From: Rhizoclosmatium globosum
Taxonomy: Eukaryota; Chytridiomycota; Chytridiomycetes; Chytridiales; Chytriomycetaceae
Length of the DNA: 64,000 nt
Reading direction: 5' to 3'
Assembly: GCA_002104985.1 (NCBI GenBank)
Contig: MCGO01000007.1
Location: 62,001-126,000 of the forward strand
The position numbers and the translations under genes were made by a program. Shown piece by piece: positions 46,534-58,440 of this stretch. The notes beneath the pieces were generated by a model. It did not search any database. It saw only the letters and a program-made list of their open reading frames with translations, and was not told where the DNA came from. Within the stretch, counting starts at the first letter, position 1. Every line of letters begins with the position of its first letter.

Positions 46534-49479
46534 TACTGAGGGGGTTAGCAAAGAAACAGGAAACAAGGAGGTGAAGACCAAGCAGTTCTTGGTTTTTTGT
46601 TCGGAGTTTTGTTCGAGGTCATGGCTAAGTAGCTCCGCAGTTCCCTGTTGTAATTGATTGATATGAACTGTAAAAGAACAACTCATCAGCAACTGACTGC
46701 ACCGTTGAATTCAAGGACTCCTTGACGGCAGATATTGCGCTCAATAGGTTTGTGCTGAACGTGAAGCCCTCACATCAATAGGTTAAATCTGCAGATTTTT
46801 GACAAGTAATATCCCAGAATATCCCAATCATCCTGTTTGAGATGGTATGAAGAGATGTCAAACAAATTCCATTCTGAGTTTCCAGTGCCTCATGAGAAGG
46901 AAGGAAAGGAGAAAAACGCTGACTAAGAATTCACCTCAACTTTTTGTTTGAATTTTCTTCAGGAGGTAATGCAGCCTGAACTTGTTTTCTGTTTTGCAGA
47001 TGCTGATGTTGGCATTGGGATCTCCTCCAATTTCATATTTTGAGTCCACATCACCGTCGGCATCCCACCACTCCATTCATGTGCATACTGCAAGGTCCAA
47101 CGAGATTGATTGGGGTTTTTGAAGCAGGCACAACTTGTTTCTTTTGACGGGGGTGTGGATATCTCCAAAGTTAAAGTGACTGGTGATTCGCGACAATGTA
47201 GCTCCAAAGGCGAAGGTGGCAGTTTCCTTCCAGATACAATTTGATTCAACTGGATTCTTGACTGACTGTGTTCCGGAGTTTCGGGCGACAGCTTCGAATG
47301 CGACTCGAACTTTGACATTGCTTTGAAAGTCCCTGCAGCCACACCTCAACTGTTTCCAGTGGCCAACACTAATGCGTCAATTGTAATTGGAGATGCATTG
47401 CTTACTGAGAGCTTATGCCTTCAGCGACGAAACGGTACCATTTACCTCCCGTCCAACTGACCCAACCGTCAACACATCGCCACTGCAAGAAAGGTGTTAC
47501 TAGTACTTGGCTCGAATTGAACTTACATTACACCAAATCCGACAGAGGAAGAACAGTCAACGGTACCATGTTCCTCTTCCAAAACGAAGACATTCGTATT
47601 GGTCCTTGAATCCAAACGTGCTCCGATGCTATCAACTTCATAGCAGTAAATTTAATTACCAGTACAAATATTCGAAATTATTGAGTAGCCGGTAAATTAC
47701 GTTCACGATCTTTCTTTCGTCTAAATCATCAAAATCAGTTGAGTAATTGAATGTTGAAATAGATTCCGCTGCAGTGCATTTCGTAAAAACAATACTAGAA
47801 CGCTCGGCAATCAACTCTACAAAATGCGATTTGGATCGAATTTGACATTTCTGATGGTTTTGGTTTTGCTGTTGGTGCTACGAGATTTTTGGTTGTAGAT
47901 TACCGCGATTTGTGGACCGTTGGCCTGTACAGTTTTGAGAGGTTATTTTTGAATGTTGTTCAAGATTTAGACGTTGATGAGACTTGAAGAGACTGAGGTA
48001 GTGAGTGGCTGAGCCGAGGCAATTTTGGTGATGGAAAAATGGCAGTCATGCGATTATTCCTTGAAACTACTCAGTATGCACGGGGAACTTTCTGGATGTA
48101 ATTGATGAGTGTGGCGCGTTTTGAATCTGTGGAATGCGGCTGTGTCAGTTCGATATGTCTGTTGGAAACGTTTGCGTGGTTGACAACAGTGTCTGTACTA
48201 ATATTATATTAGTGAGTAGAATGCAGCGAAAGGAGGGAGAGGAATCGCGGAATGAGAGAGTTGTAGGTAGATGACTGGATAAGAATGAAGGAAGACTCAC
48301 GTGTCCGTGTCCCCCAACTGGCTGAATGCATGCTAGTATATTAATTGGGGTTATATGTCTAGTGGGTGTAGTTTGGCTGGCCATTACATCCTTTTGTGCG
48401 TGTGCTACTTCTCACGTTGAGACTTCTTTGAACAGTTGATGGAAATAATAGCAAAGTGCACTCCATCCACCCTGTTGCAACTGCCACCACCTTCACAACC
48501 CACCACGGACATACAGTCTTACCGCCGATGTGAATTCAGCAAGTCCCTTCGAACCAATGCCCTCCTTGGTTATGTGCAATCTGGCTGTCAAACACAATTC
48601 GAGACACTGTACTAGTAGAGGTAACCAGATTCTTGATTCCGTTCCTCCGTGCTTCTTAGAAAAGATCTCTTGACTGGAGAACTCTCCTCGCGTGTCTGGC
48701 TTTCTTGAAGGGTACTGATGCAAAGCACTCTGAGCTCTCCCCTCCTCTCCTCTCTCTCTCTCCTCACACACCTGTCCAACCAATACTTCCACTCCTTAGA
48801 AGAATCCTGAGTCGCCGTATTATCAAATCAAAGACTACGTGACAACCATAACAAAACCAACCACGGGCCATCTAAGTCTACCAGGCCTTTGTTCCAACAG
48901 CAAGAGAAGGAAGAGGTTATGTGGACTTTGAATCTGCCCACAGCAATCCACCATTATCTATTCTCTGTGACACTCCACAAATCCAATACGGATTGTGTTC
49001 AACATTTCGAAAACGCCATGAATAAGATACCCCTCTCCAGCCTTGCCAATTGATCCATATCTCTAGTACTCTACAATTCTTTGTCCTCCTTCCTTCTATC
49101 GTTACGCGAAGCTCCAATTTGCGCCAAAGTCATCTTGTTCCAGGATTAAATACTTGAAAGCTCTCCCTGTTGGCGTCGCACAACTCGAAATTGTGAAACC
49201 GTTATAGAATGTGAGCACATCCCTATTTTTCTTAAATGCACCATATATGGAGAATGGATTGAATCGGTTGATTGATGGCTTTGTGGGCAACTCTCCTTGT
49301 CAACAAAACAAAGCTGGTGCATTCAACCCTTCAGTTTTGCTTTCATTTCAACAATTTCGCTTTTGCGACATTCTTCATATCTAATCGATTTTTTGATAGG
49401 CGACGATTTCTTTGTATTTTAAATGACCATATAGTTTACTGAATATGAGCCGGCCAGCCACACGTCTCCCGCCCATTTC
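46534..49479. other. Gene-poor region
   Basis: About 2.9 kb with no recognisable intact gene. Possible exon scraps include a plus-strand segment near 46985-47090 after a TTTTGCAG acceptor and NASIVIGDALLTESLCLQRR near 47370-47430. A short signal-peptide-like frame (MRFGSNLTFLMVLVLLLVLR, 47824) ends after 24 codons. The region 48660-48780 is CT-rich with a CTCTCTCT run. Confidence 0.4.
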
Positions 49480-51985
49480 ATCCTTGTCATCAACATGGTC
49501 TCTCTCGTTCCTTTCTCTTCCCCTTTCCCCAATCCCTCAACACCAACACCAACTACCAACACCACCAAAGACGAAGAACCTTGCCGCCCTCTTCCTCGAG
49601 GCCCTCAAGCAAGCCTCTGAACAACTTGATTCAATCCACGAACCAGACAAAGAGTGAGTCGGCGATTCGAGCCCAAAGTCGGCAATCCCGGCCCACTCCA
49701 AAACTGATAAAACAATAAATAACTTCAATTCCGTTTTATTTCGTATCACGAGACTCTGTTAATATTAAAGATCATATAAAATACTATGAAATGGCAGAAG
49801 AATGTGCAGTTTGGAAAGAATGGTGAGGAGTGGTGCCAGGTTATGTTGAATACAACATCTTGGCTTATAGCTCCTCTCACAGCTGTCATAAACACCTGAA
49901 AACGCAGGAAGTAAAAGAAAATATCTATTTTATGCTTTTGAAATGTATAAGAGGGAGCTCAGAGCCTTCCTCCTTCTATACCGCTCTCTTGAAAATGATA
50001 CAAAAAATTTAAACGAGTCCAGTTCATCTGGCGTATCTCTTACTATCCAATAAATTCTATAAATTGTATTAAGATAGAAACATACTGCTTTCCTCAGAAG
50101 TATAGGACGTTTGGACGTAAGGAAAGTGTGTATTGTTATGGGATAGAATTGTATAAATCAACAGTTATTTGCGCTAGAAGCTTTGATTACAGAAACTTCA
50201 AACTTTTGCTAAGTATTATTTATTGTTTATACTATATTCACGCACATTCTCAGCAGAACTGCATAAACGTTGAGGCAGCTAGGATTTGTGGCTACCAACC
50301 CTTCCAAGAGCCACTCCTTGAAACAAATTGTGCAGGCTTACAGTTGAGCATTTGTGAATTTTAATTGTATAAATATTACTATTATAAGTTCATTGCTCGT
50401 AATTACCGCTGATTCAACGGCTGGTGCATGAAAGAAGATCACCTTGAAAAATGCAATTTTCTAGAAGGTCCCCAGAACAAGATACCATCCTCAGCTTTTG
50501 CAGATTTATTAATTTGTACTTGTTTATATCATTCGCAGTATGGGACGCTTTCAAATAAACAGGCTCTGAAGTAAAGCCGAATAGAATGTAACAACATCAT
50601 ATCCCAAATAATTACAGTTGCCAGATGGCTTAAAGCTTCAAACTATCTACTAATGGAATTAATTAATTAACACCAAAACGAGAATAGATAATAACTGGTC
50701 AGAAGAGGCTCCAATTCCAAAATAGATGGCGGTAGTTCCAAACAACAGACTATTATTCGAAGGAGACAATGATAATTGCATCAAATACAATGGAATCCCA
50801 TAAATAAATGTATGAGATCTAATGTGCTTGAATTAGAAGAGTGGCGAAAGCTGGCTCAGTGCGTTGTTAAAGATGAAGTGTTGAGTTGGAAACCTGGACC
50901 TAACTAATTAAAATGGATAGCCTGGCCTAAGCCTACTTGAATTTAGTATTATTGCGTAATTTTCAATGTTTGCACTTTATTTGAGGGATAAATCTCGTCG
51001 GGTTCTGCAGTAAATGCAGCTAGAAGATTTTTGGGGTGGGTCAGGATTGCCGACTTTGGGCTCGAATCGCCGACTCACTCAAACCAGACGACTTTGACGC
51101 AGCAACACCCCGTGAAAAAGCTGTCCAAACATTTGCTTTAAATTCTTGGACGATGATCCAGAGTACTTGTCGTCAGTGCTTTCTCCAAAGTAGAATTCGG
51201 TCCTCGTGGTTCTCGGACTGTCTCGCATACTGCTTCAACTTCAACCATAGAGTACTCGTCGAGAGCGCTTTCTCCAAAGATTCCATGGAACTCCTCTTTT
51301 GCTACTTCGTTATTCCCAACAAACCCACCTCAAACCACATCCGCCTGTCCTACTGCTTCAATGTACAGCCCTCTGTCATCTACTATTCCACTCAACGAAG
51401 CCGGCCTGTTTACGTCAAGTCAGCGCCGTCAAATGGAACTTCTGCTTGCACTGTTGCTTCAACCTCTCATATCTACATCTACGTCTAAATCTGCACGGTC
51501 ATACTTTGACAAACAATCATCCCTTCGAGACATCAATCCATCTCATCTGCTGCATATTCTTTGGACGTCTGTCGCAGACTTTGGCGCGAATATTCGACGC
51601 GCTCTTGCGGAACAGTTGACTTAGTTTCATCCCTGTCAGTTGTTCACAAAACCCAATTCAAATGCTGAAAAGAATGCTCCAACTTCTTTGTCTGTCGTAA
51701 CAAACACTCGAAGTGCTACTACGTTGGTTCAAAGTGACGGGGAGGAGGGAAGCCGTAATGATGGGATGGAAGTTTATGATGTTGGAAGTGTTGACGTTGA
51801 GTGATTACGCAGGGAAAGAAGAAAAAACGAATTGTTGGGGAAGGGAAGGAGTGTTGAGTTGTTACGAGGTATGGTGAATGAGCGTCACAAAGAGCTTTTA
51901 CAGCCTTTGAAAGCGTTGTAGCAGGAGTTAAGGAAGACTGGCGGTCAGAAGAAGGGTGTTGAGAAGAGAGTGTTTGTGAGTTGGT
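49480..51985 (+). pseudogene. Degenerate family copy 1, split by a transposon
   Basis: The left part (49480-49648) matches the 5' portion of the better-preserved copy at 53.8 kb (NTTKDEEPCRPLP against NNTTTKDRDLLFAA, then a shared CTTGATTCAATC stretch). The homology stops at AACCAGAC and resumes at 51082 with AACCAGACGACTTTGACGC. The right part continues with the TACTTGTCGTCAGTGCTT, CTATTCCACTCAACGAA and TTTCATCCCTG landmarks and ends in a Lys/Arg-rich region near 51830. Frames shift repeatedly, so it is no longer a gene. Confidence 0.65.
49649..51081. mobile_element. Non-autonomous inverted-repeat transposon, 1.43 kb, hAT-like
   Basis: Both ends carry a matching terminal inverted repeat of roughly 45 bp: GTGAGTCGGCGATTCGAGCC then CAAAGTCGGCAATCC at the left, and its reverse complement at the right. 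The repeat itself contains GTCGGC twice. The element is flanked by AACCAGAC on both sides (49641-49648 and 51082-51089), an 8-bp target duplication. A paralogue at 54010-54017 has a single AACCAGAC at the same place, representing an empty site. The 8-bp duplication suggests the hAT superfamily. The interior is AT-rich and shows no transposase, so it would move only with help from another element. Confidence 0.85.
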
Positions 51986-52089
51986 TTGCTTTTTTCAGGC
52001 GGGTTTACTCAATTTATGATTTACAGCTCTCCCCTTACGCGTACTATCATTTAAAAACATACTGAACTCATAGCTGAAGTTGGAGCGGG

Positions 52090-53150
52090 TATTCGGAGAG
52101 TAATGGCGGAACAACATGACCCAAAAAGTCGAATGCAAAATCAACACAGACGATTCGTCTTCCTCCTAGAGCTCCTCGGACTCGGTTAATGATCCAGCAT
52201 ATTTGTCAGTTCTACGGCCAAAGATTCCATGAAAGGTTTTATTCGCTACTTCCTTATTCCCAACAAGCCCACCCTAAACTGCACCCACCATTCCTGCTGC
52301 AGCAATGCCCGACTCTCAACCTTCTACTATTCCACTCATTCAGCTGTGGAGTGGCACTCAACAAAGCCGGCGTGTTTATGTGTTCGGAACTCGGCCCACA
52401 TTGTTCTCTGGCTGTCTCGCATGCTCCTTCCACTGCAACTGCCACTCAAACTCAAGAAGCTCAACCAATCAAATCAACAGCAACAACTGAAACTTCTTCT
52501 TCTACGATTTCCTCAACGTCCACCTCTACATCTATAACTTCTTCTTATTTCACAAGCAGTCGTCCGTCCCAGACATCAAAACCTTGCATCTATCGCATAC
52601 CTATTCCGTTGACGTCCGTTGACAACTTGAGCGCAAATCTTCGACGCGTTATTACAAAACTGTTGGCTCAGTTTCATCCCTGCCAGTTGTTCACAAAATC
52701 CCACTTCCAATGCGGAAAGGATGCGCCAACGTCGTTGCTACAGCATTGGTTGAAAGTGGTGGGGAGGAGGGAAGAGGTGATGATGGGATGGAGATTGATG
52801 ATGTTGGAAGTGTTGACGTGTGAGTGACTGCGGAGGGAAATAAGAAGAAGAGGAAAAAGAAGAAGGTTGCGTTCCATGGTGTTGAAGAGGCAAGTGTGGA
52901 GGAGACATCAGAGAAGGTTCATGTGGTCGTTGAGATGGATCATCGGGAGCTCAAATAGTTGACGTCGATGCTTTCAAGGATCTGAATGTGGATGTATCCT
53001 TGAGCGAAGCTCTCAATTTGGATCTGCGGTCGGAGTCACCTGCAGAAAGTATCAAAGTCGCGTTTGTCTCGGATCGAAAAAGAGAATCCATTGCTGACAT
53101 CCAACGCATACTGATTTGCTCTGTTGTCCTTGTCTCGGCATACTCTTGAT
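52090..53150 (+). pseudogene. Degenerate family copy 2
   Basis: It shares ordered landmarks with copies 1 and 3: AAGATTCCATGAAAGG, TTATTCCCAACAAGCCCACC, CTATTCCACTCA, CCGTTGACGTCCGTTGAC, TTGGCTCAGTTTCATCCCTG and GGATGCGCCAACGT. A 3' part is open as DVDAFKDLNVDVSLSEALNL then SESPAESIKVAFVSDRKRES. Several frame changes separate the open parts. The longest stretch (52189-52827) is 212 codons but crosses segments that are in other frames in the paralogues. Confidence 0.55.
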
Positions 53151-53799
53151 ATCAAGGAGGGCTCTTTCGTTGCATTTGCTTCGGAAAATGTACTGAAAAA
53201 AACAAAGAGGAAACCCGACGCCATTCTCACCAACTGTTGCCCCTGTAATTGCACTCATCAAAACACCAGCATTTCGGAACGGCCTCAAAACAATTATGAA
53301 TGAAATAACTCCATCGTATTCATCAACTGCTACAGCCAAACATTTTCATTGGATTTCTCCAATATTTGACCTGTTGGCTCGAGTTGTGTGTCTTTTTAGA
53401 ATCTGTGGTTCTTGCTCTTTGGATGGAATGCAATGGGTTAACCGTGGATGGGACCAATTATCAGAGAAATGAAAGATTCAGGAAGGTGATCAAGCAGATG
53501 GTGGATGGATTTCGCTGGTTGCATGTTGGGACATGTCGAGAGTTGAACGAATTTGTTGTAAGTGTTTCCTTGAGCTTCCAATTTGGATTAATAATACTAC
53601 CTTCATTCCGAGCAGCTCAACATCTTTTCACAGTTCTGTTTCTCTTAAGTATCTTGTGCAGTCAAAGAGTCTTTTGGGTGTCACCAGCAGAAACTTCAAA
53701 CGTCTGGTTCAAAAACAACCTTCCCTCATGTATTTTCAACAGCACATCCAGCACCCACTAGAACCCACCACGCGACATCAAATGCAGTTATATAAATCT

Positions 53800-55260
53800 G
53801 TTTCGTTGACGCCGTTGAGATGCAATCCGATAATAGAAGCACTGTCTACCGTCGCGTACATTGTTATCATCATCATCGTCCCTCTCATCGCCGTCTCTTC
53901 CCCTTCTCCCAATCCCTCAACAACAACACCACCACCAAAGACCGAGACCTACTTTTTGCCGCCCTCAACCAAATTTCCAAACAACTTGATCCAATCAATG
54001 ACCCTGATGAACCAGACGGCTTTGACGCAGCAACACCCCGGGGCAAAATGCACAACACCTGCTGTAAAACCTTAGACAATGAGCCAGAGTACTTGTTGTC
54101 AGCGCTACCTCCAAAGTTTCCATGGAACCCTTCGTTTGCTACTTCTCTATTCCCAACAAACCCACCTCAACCTACATCCACTGGTCCTGCTCCAGCAATG
54201 CCCGACCCTGGACTATCTACTATTCCACTCAACAAAACGGTCACGCAAACCCAAGCAGTTCAACTAATCAAGTCCACAGTGTCAACTAGAACTTCCACTT
54301 TACGTTTACCTCAACTTCCACCTCTACATCTAAAACTTCTTCATATTTCACTTACAGTCGTCCATTCCAGATATTAAATTATAGGGTTCCTAATCTATCG
54401 CATACGTATTCCGTTGACGTCCGTTGCAGACTTGAGCGCAAATATTCGACGCATTATCGCGAAACTGTTGGCTCAGTTTCATCCCTGCCAATCGTTCACA
54501 AAACCCCACTTCAAATGCTGAAAGGATGCGCCAACGTTGTTGCTACATCACTAGTTGAAAGTGGTGGGGAGGAGGGAAGTGGTGATGACAGAATGGAGGT
54601 TGATGATGTCGGAAGTGTTGACGTAGGTGTGACTGCGGAGGGAAATAAGAAGAAGAGGAAAAATGTGGTCAATGGTGTTGATGAGGCGAGTATGGAGGCG
54701 ACGCTGGTGACAGTTGATGCGGTGGTTGAGTTGGAGTCTTCATCAACCAGTTGACGTCCATATGCAATTGAGGACTCAAAGTTTCGAATGTGGATGCAAC
54801 GTTGGACGAAGCTTCCAATTTGGATCTGTGGTCGGAGTCACCTGCAGAACGTATCAAAGTCGCGTTCGTCTCAGATCGAGAAGAGGAATCCATTCTGAAT
54901 ATCCAACGACTACTGATTTCGTCCTCAGTGCCTGTCTCACATACGCGGACTTAATTGACGAATTAGTTTGCACTCAAGTTATTCCAACACATCAAGGTGA
55001 GCCCTTTCCTTGTATCTATATACTGAAGCAACAAACAGGAAATCCAAACCATACCATTCTCAGAAACAGTCGCCCCTCCAATTGCATCTCATCTAAAAAC
55101 CGACGTCAAAGTCTCATTCATCCATAAGCAGCCTCAAAACGATTACGAAATTACTGCAGTCACAATCAAAAGCTACCTACTTACAAGTCTCATCAGTGTC
55201 GATGTTACCTATTTTATTCCCTCCACACAAACTTCAAAAATTGACGGCACGTGTTATGTA
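53800..55260 (+). pseudogene. Best-preserved member of the unrecognised gene family (copy 3)
   Basis: Open segments in order are 53820-54377 (LNNNTTTKDRDLLFAALNQI, then DPDEPDGFDAATPRGKMHN and EPEYLLSALPPKFPWNP), 54515-54754 (NVVATSLVESGGEEGSGDDR, then NKKKRKNVVNGVDEAS), and a tail near 55140-55290 (NDYEITAVTIKSYLLTSLIS). The protein would be Pro/Ser/Thr-rich, then acidic with a Lys-rich patch. Frames differ between segments, and no clean exon set reconciles them, so it is listed as a pseudogene although splicing could rescue part of it. The family is not recognised. Confidence 0.5.
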
Positions 55261-56331
55261 GCAACAATGGTTCACCAAAACAAGTGAACCTGTTTACTGT
55301 GTACTTGCGTGTGGAGGATTTGGGATTCCTGTTCTGTGAGTGTTGGAAAAGGCGTTAGATTCGGATGCTCACCTACAATCATGAGGATCTTGCGCGTGTT
55401 GGTCAATTTTCAAAATTGGTAGGTTTTCCATCTCTTCTAAATGACTTTATTTAGAGAATAGTTGATTAGATTTAAAATTTTGATTTGTTATTTTGTGACT
55501 TCGTTTTTTCTTCCACCAGACAATATTCTTCCCAAAAGGAACAGACGCGTTTCATCAACTGAATAGGTTCGTGGTCCCATACTAAACATCCTCTTTGTCA
55601 GCTACACTGTCACAACAGCCGGCTTATACCTGTTCCAGTACAAAATTGCACCATGACTGTAACTTGTGAGCCTTGCTTTCTGTTTGAATCACTCCTTAAC
55701 ACAACCCTCATCACTTCTCCCGTATCCAAACCTACAGTATACAAGCTCTCTCCAGTCGTCTTCTTTGAGTAGAAGTTTAAGTCATACTCTCTGCGATGCC
55801 TGCCCCCTCCAAGAATTGTCAGATACAGCCACCCACTTTTTTACAACCTGCTGCCATGCTTTCTTCTTTCTTCATGACTCTAAATCAATCGCGATAACAT
55901 TGTGCCTTGTGACATGGTGTTGTGAGTATGGGCCAGTTGGTGGTACCACTTCTTCAACATGATGGTATGGAGGAGTTTGAGTTGGAGACATTGGGTAAAG
56001 TGAGTCTCCTCTCTCTGAAAACTTCGGCTTCCATTGAAAGGAAGCTTGTTGTCACGTTGGTTGCGAGTCATGTTGTTTTCACATCATTGTTTGGTTGCTT
56101 TTTTCTCTCCAGTTCCCTGAATTTAGTTTATCAGTGAATATCCAGCGCGTAGCTGCCCGTTAAGTCGAGGATTGAATTTTGGATTTCATGTTCACACATA
56201 TATTTCCCTATCCTTTAGACTTCACTGATTCTCTTACATGGGGTTCTTTTTTCATTCATTACATTATAGGCATTTTTATTGTTTAAAGGAATATGAAGAT
56301 TTATTAAATATTGGAAACGGAAACCTTTTCA
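55261..56331. other. Gene-poor stretch
   Basis: About 1.1 kb. Short open pieces (for example FVSYTVTTAGLYLFQYKIA near 55596-55655 and a 98-codon frame at 55666-55962) have no recognised domain and no consistent exon structure. Confidence 0.35.
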
Positions 56332-57477
56332 TTAAGTGTATACAAAGAAAGGAAAAAGAAGTTTTTTTCCTTCAACTACCTTGACCTTCAGGGCATCATA
56401 TTCACCCCACACTGTTGCATCACATCCAGTAGTGTTCAAAAATTCAAAAACTGAGTCCATGATATGATTGAGTTGTAAATCTGTTAATCCACCAGAAGCA
56501 GCGTGGGCATCCATATTATGAGCATAAAAAATTGTACCCAGGGTTTCTGAAACCTTTTCCGCATCTCCCAAATATGAAAACTTCAGCAATCCTGCCCTGA
56601 CATACATTCTGATTAGTCTATGGCTCAAGTTAATTTCACTCACTGCATAACCTTCAAAATTCCAATAAAATCCAACAATTCTAGTCTGAGCACAGTTGAT
56701 GTCTCAAGTAATTCTGCACTGTTTCTTTTCTTGAATGAATCGTTGAATATGTCCAAATAGTCTTCAATGATTATGTCTTCATGCTGACGGAGAAATCTCA
56801 ACCCGTCTCTCAATGCAATTTCAAGCACGCAGCTGCTGAATGATTTTGACACCGATGATGCGAGAGTTCTCTGGTAAGGGCGTGGTGTGAGTCTGAGACG
56901 GTCTTCAAATATTGTTCCTGAGGCAGAAAGGCAATCTTCGGCTCGGATGCGCTTAGCAGGTCTGGGAGAGAATTCGTAGTCGGTATGTTTTCTCTTGCGA
57001 CTAGATGGACCTGATGGACCTGATTTTGAAGACCTTGCAAAAGGTGTCTTTTTTGCGGCAAAAGACATACTAGGTGGACGCCCCGAGGAAGATCCTGAAA
57101 CACGGTTAATGAAATCTTGAACTTCAGCAGATTCTTGTTGCATCTGTGTAAAAAGGCTGTGTCAATAAAATGATAAGACTTCAGCAAATACAAACCTTCA
57201 ACGTCCCAAAACTCTCCTCAATGCTTGCCTGGGGTGATCCATATATTTCAGAGATTGGTTTTGTGAGCAATGTTTGAAGCACTTGAGACACAGCTGCAAT
57301 CTCAGTTGACATCAAGAAATCACGCTTTTTCAGCCGCCACTCCAGGATACTCAGGAGTTTATAGCTTCCAGTGGACAAAAATTCTGTGTAGCTTTTGCCT
57401 TCATATGCAGTCAGGACTCATTGGTGCTTGTTGTTTAAAAATATACCAAGTTTACATCCACTTCGGGCTGCAGACAT
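56332..57477 (-). CDS. Orphan protein with a basic nuclear-signal-like patch
   Basis: Four exons on the minus strand (57477-57447, 57383-57196, 57143-56644, 56608-56332) sum to 996 nt (331 residues), with phases agreeing at all three introns, each GT..AG. It begins MSAARSGCKLEFLSTGSYKL. A helical N-terminal part (STEIAAVSQVLQTLLTKP) is followed by a Ser/Pro-rich basic segment (SSRKRKHTDYEFSPRPAKRI) that could be a bipartite nuclear signal. A mostly helical C-terminal half (LRDGLRFLRQHEDIIIEDY) completes it. No family is recognised. Intact splicing in a region full of decayed sequence suggests that selection keeps it. The first exon is the least certain part. Confidence 0.6.
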
Positions 57478-57639
57478 GTCTATATATGCCTTTATCAGCG
57501 GAGAAATAGAGCTGAAGTAATCTTTGGATTCTAAGGATGTCATTGCAGCTGAGTTCTGTTTGTGGTTACTTGACAAATCAATTTTGACAGCTTCGACTCA
57601 GTTGGGCGATATCCTTTTTCCAAAACTACATCTTCTTCT

Positions 57640-58306
57640 TACTTTCAAAAACAATCCAAGCTTCCAGACATCAAACCATTCATTTATTGCATATTCTATT
57701 GATGTCCGTCCCAGACCTTTGCGCGAATATCGGACGTGTTCTCCCAGAACAGTTGACTCAATTTAACCCCTACCAATTCAAATGCTGAAAAGGATATCCC
57801 AGCGTTGTTTTCTACAATTACAAACACTGGGAATGAATGCTACAACTTTGGTTCAACTTAACGGGGAGGAGGGAAGTGGTAATGATGGATATAGATGATG
57901 TTGGTAGTGTTGACATCGAGTGACTACGCGGGGAAAGAAGAAAAAAGAAGAAAGCAAAGGCTGTGGTTGCTGGTGTTGAAGAGGTGTTGAAGAGGTGTTG
58001 AAAAGGTGAGGTCCTCATCAGAAACTCAAGCAGTGGACGTAGATGCAGTTGAGGTTCCGAATATAGATGTGACATTGGAAGAAGTTCAGTATTCAGCTTC
58101 CCAGTTGGAGCCACCGGCAGCAGTTGTCGCAGATCAAGACACACAGTGGACATAGATGCAGTTAAGATAACGTATGAGGATATGGCATTATATAAAGTTC
58201 AGTATTTGGTTTCCTAGTCAGAGCCACCTGCAGAAAGTATCAATGGTGCAGTTGTCTCAAGACACAGTACAAACATCCAACAAATACTGATTTACCCTTC
58301 TGTCCC
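57640..58306 (+). pseudogene. Degenerate family copy 4
   Basis: Landmarks shared with copies 1-3 are TATTGATGTCCGTCCCAGAC, GCGCGAATATCGGACG, CAGTTGACTCAATTTAACCCC, AATGCTGAAAAGGAT and, downstream, GTTCAGTATTTGGTTTCC and AGCCACCTGCAGAAAGTATCAA. The 5' part of the family is missing. It runs directly into a POL3 fragment at 58307. Confidence 0.55.
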
Positions 58307-58440
58307 TGACACTAATTGCTTGAACATAGTCTCCAGCTGCAAAGAGGTTTATGAGAAACCAAAATAGAGGAGAATGACTCACCCAGCAAACTTTTTCACC
58401 AAGAATAGGTTTAAAGAGTCACATCAACGGATTCGCCAGC
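58307..58440 (-). pseudogene. Fragment of POL3 spanning an exon-intron-exon junction
   Basis: About 134 bp match 62603-62741 of POL3, including the splice acceptor region (GTCTCCAGCTGCAAAGAG) and the donor side (GACTCACCCAGCAAAC), and end at GGATTCGCCAG. Because the intron is included, the copy arose from DNA and not from mRNA. It has substitutions and small deletions that break the frame. Confidence 0.75.

Noticed and set aside
52189..52827. A 212-codon frame as an intact gene
   Set aside because: It crosses segments that lie in other frames in the paralogous copies, so its openness across them is probably accidental.
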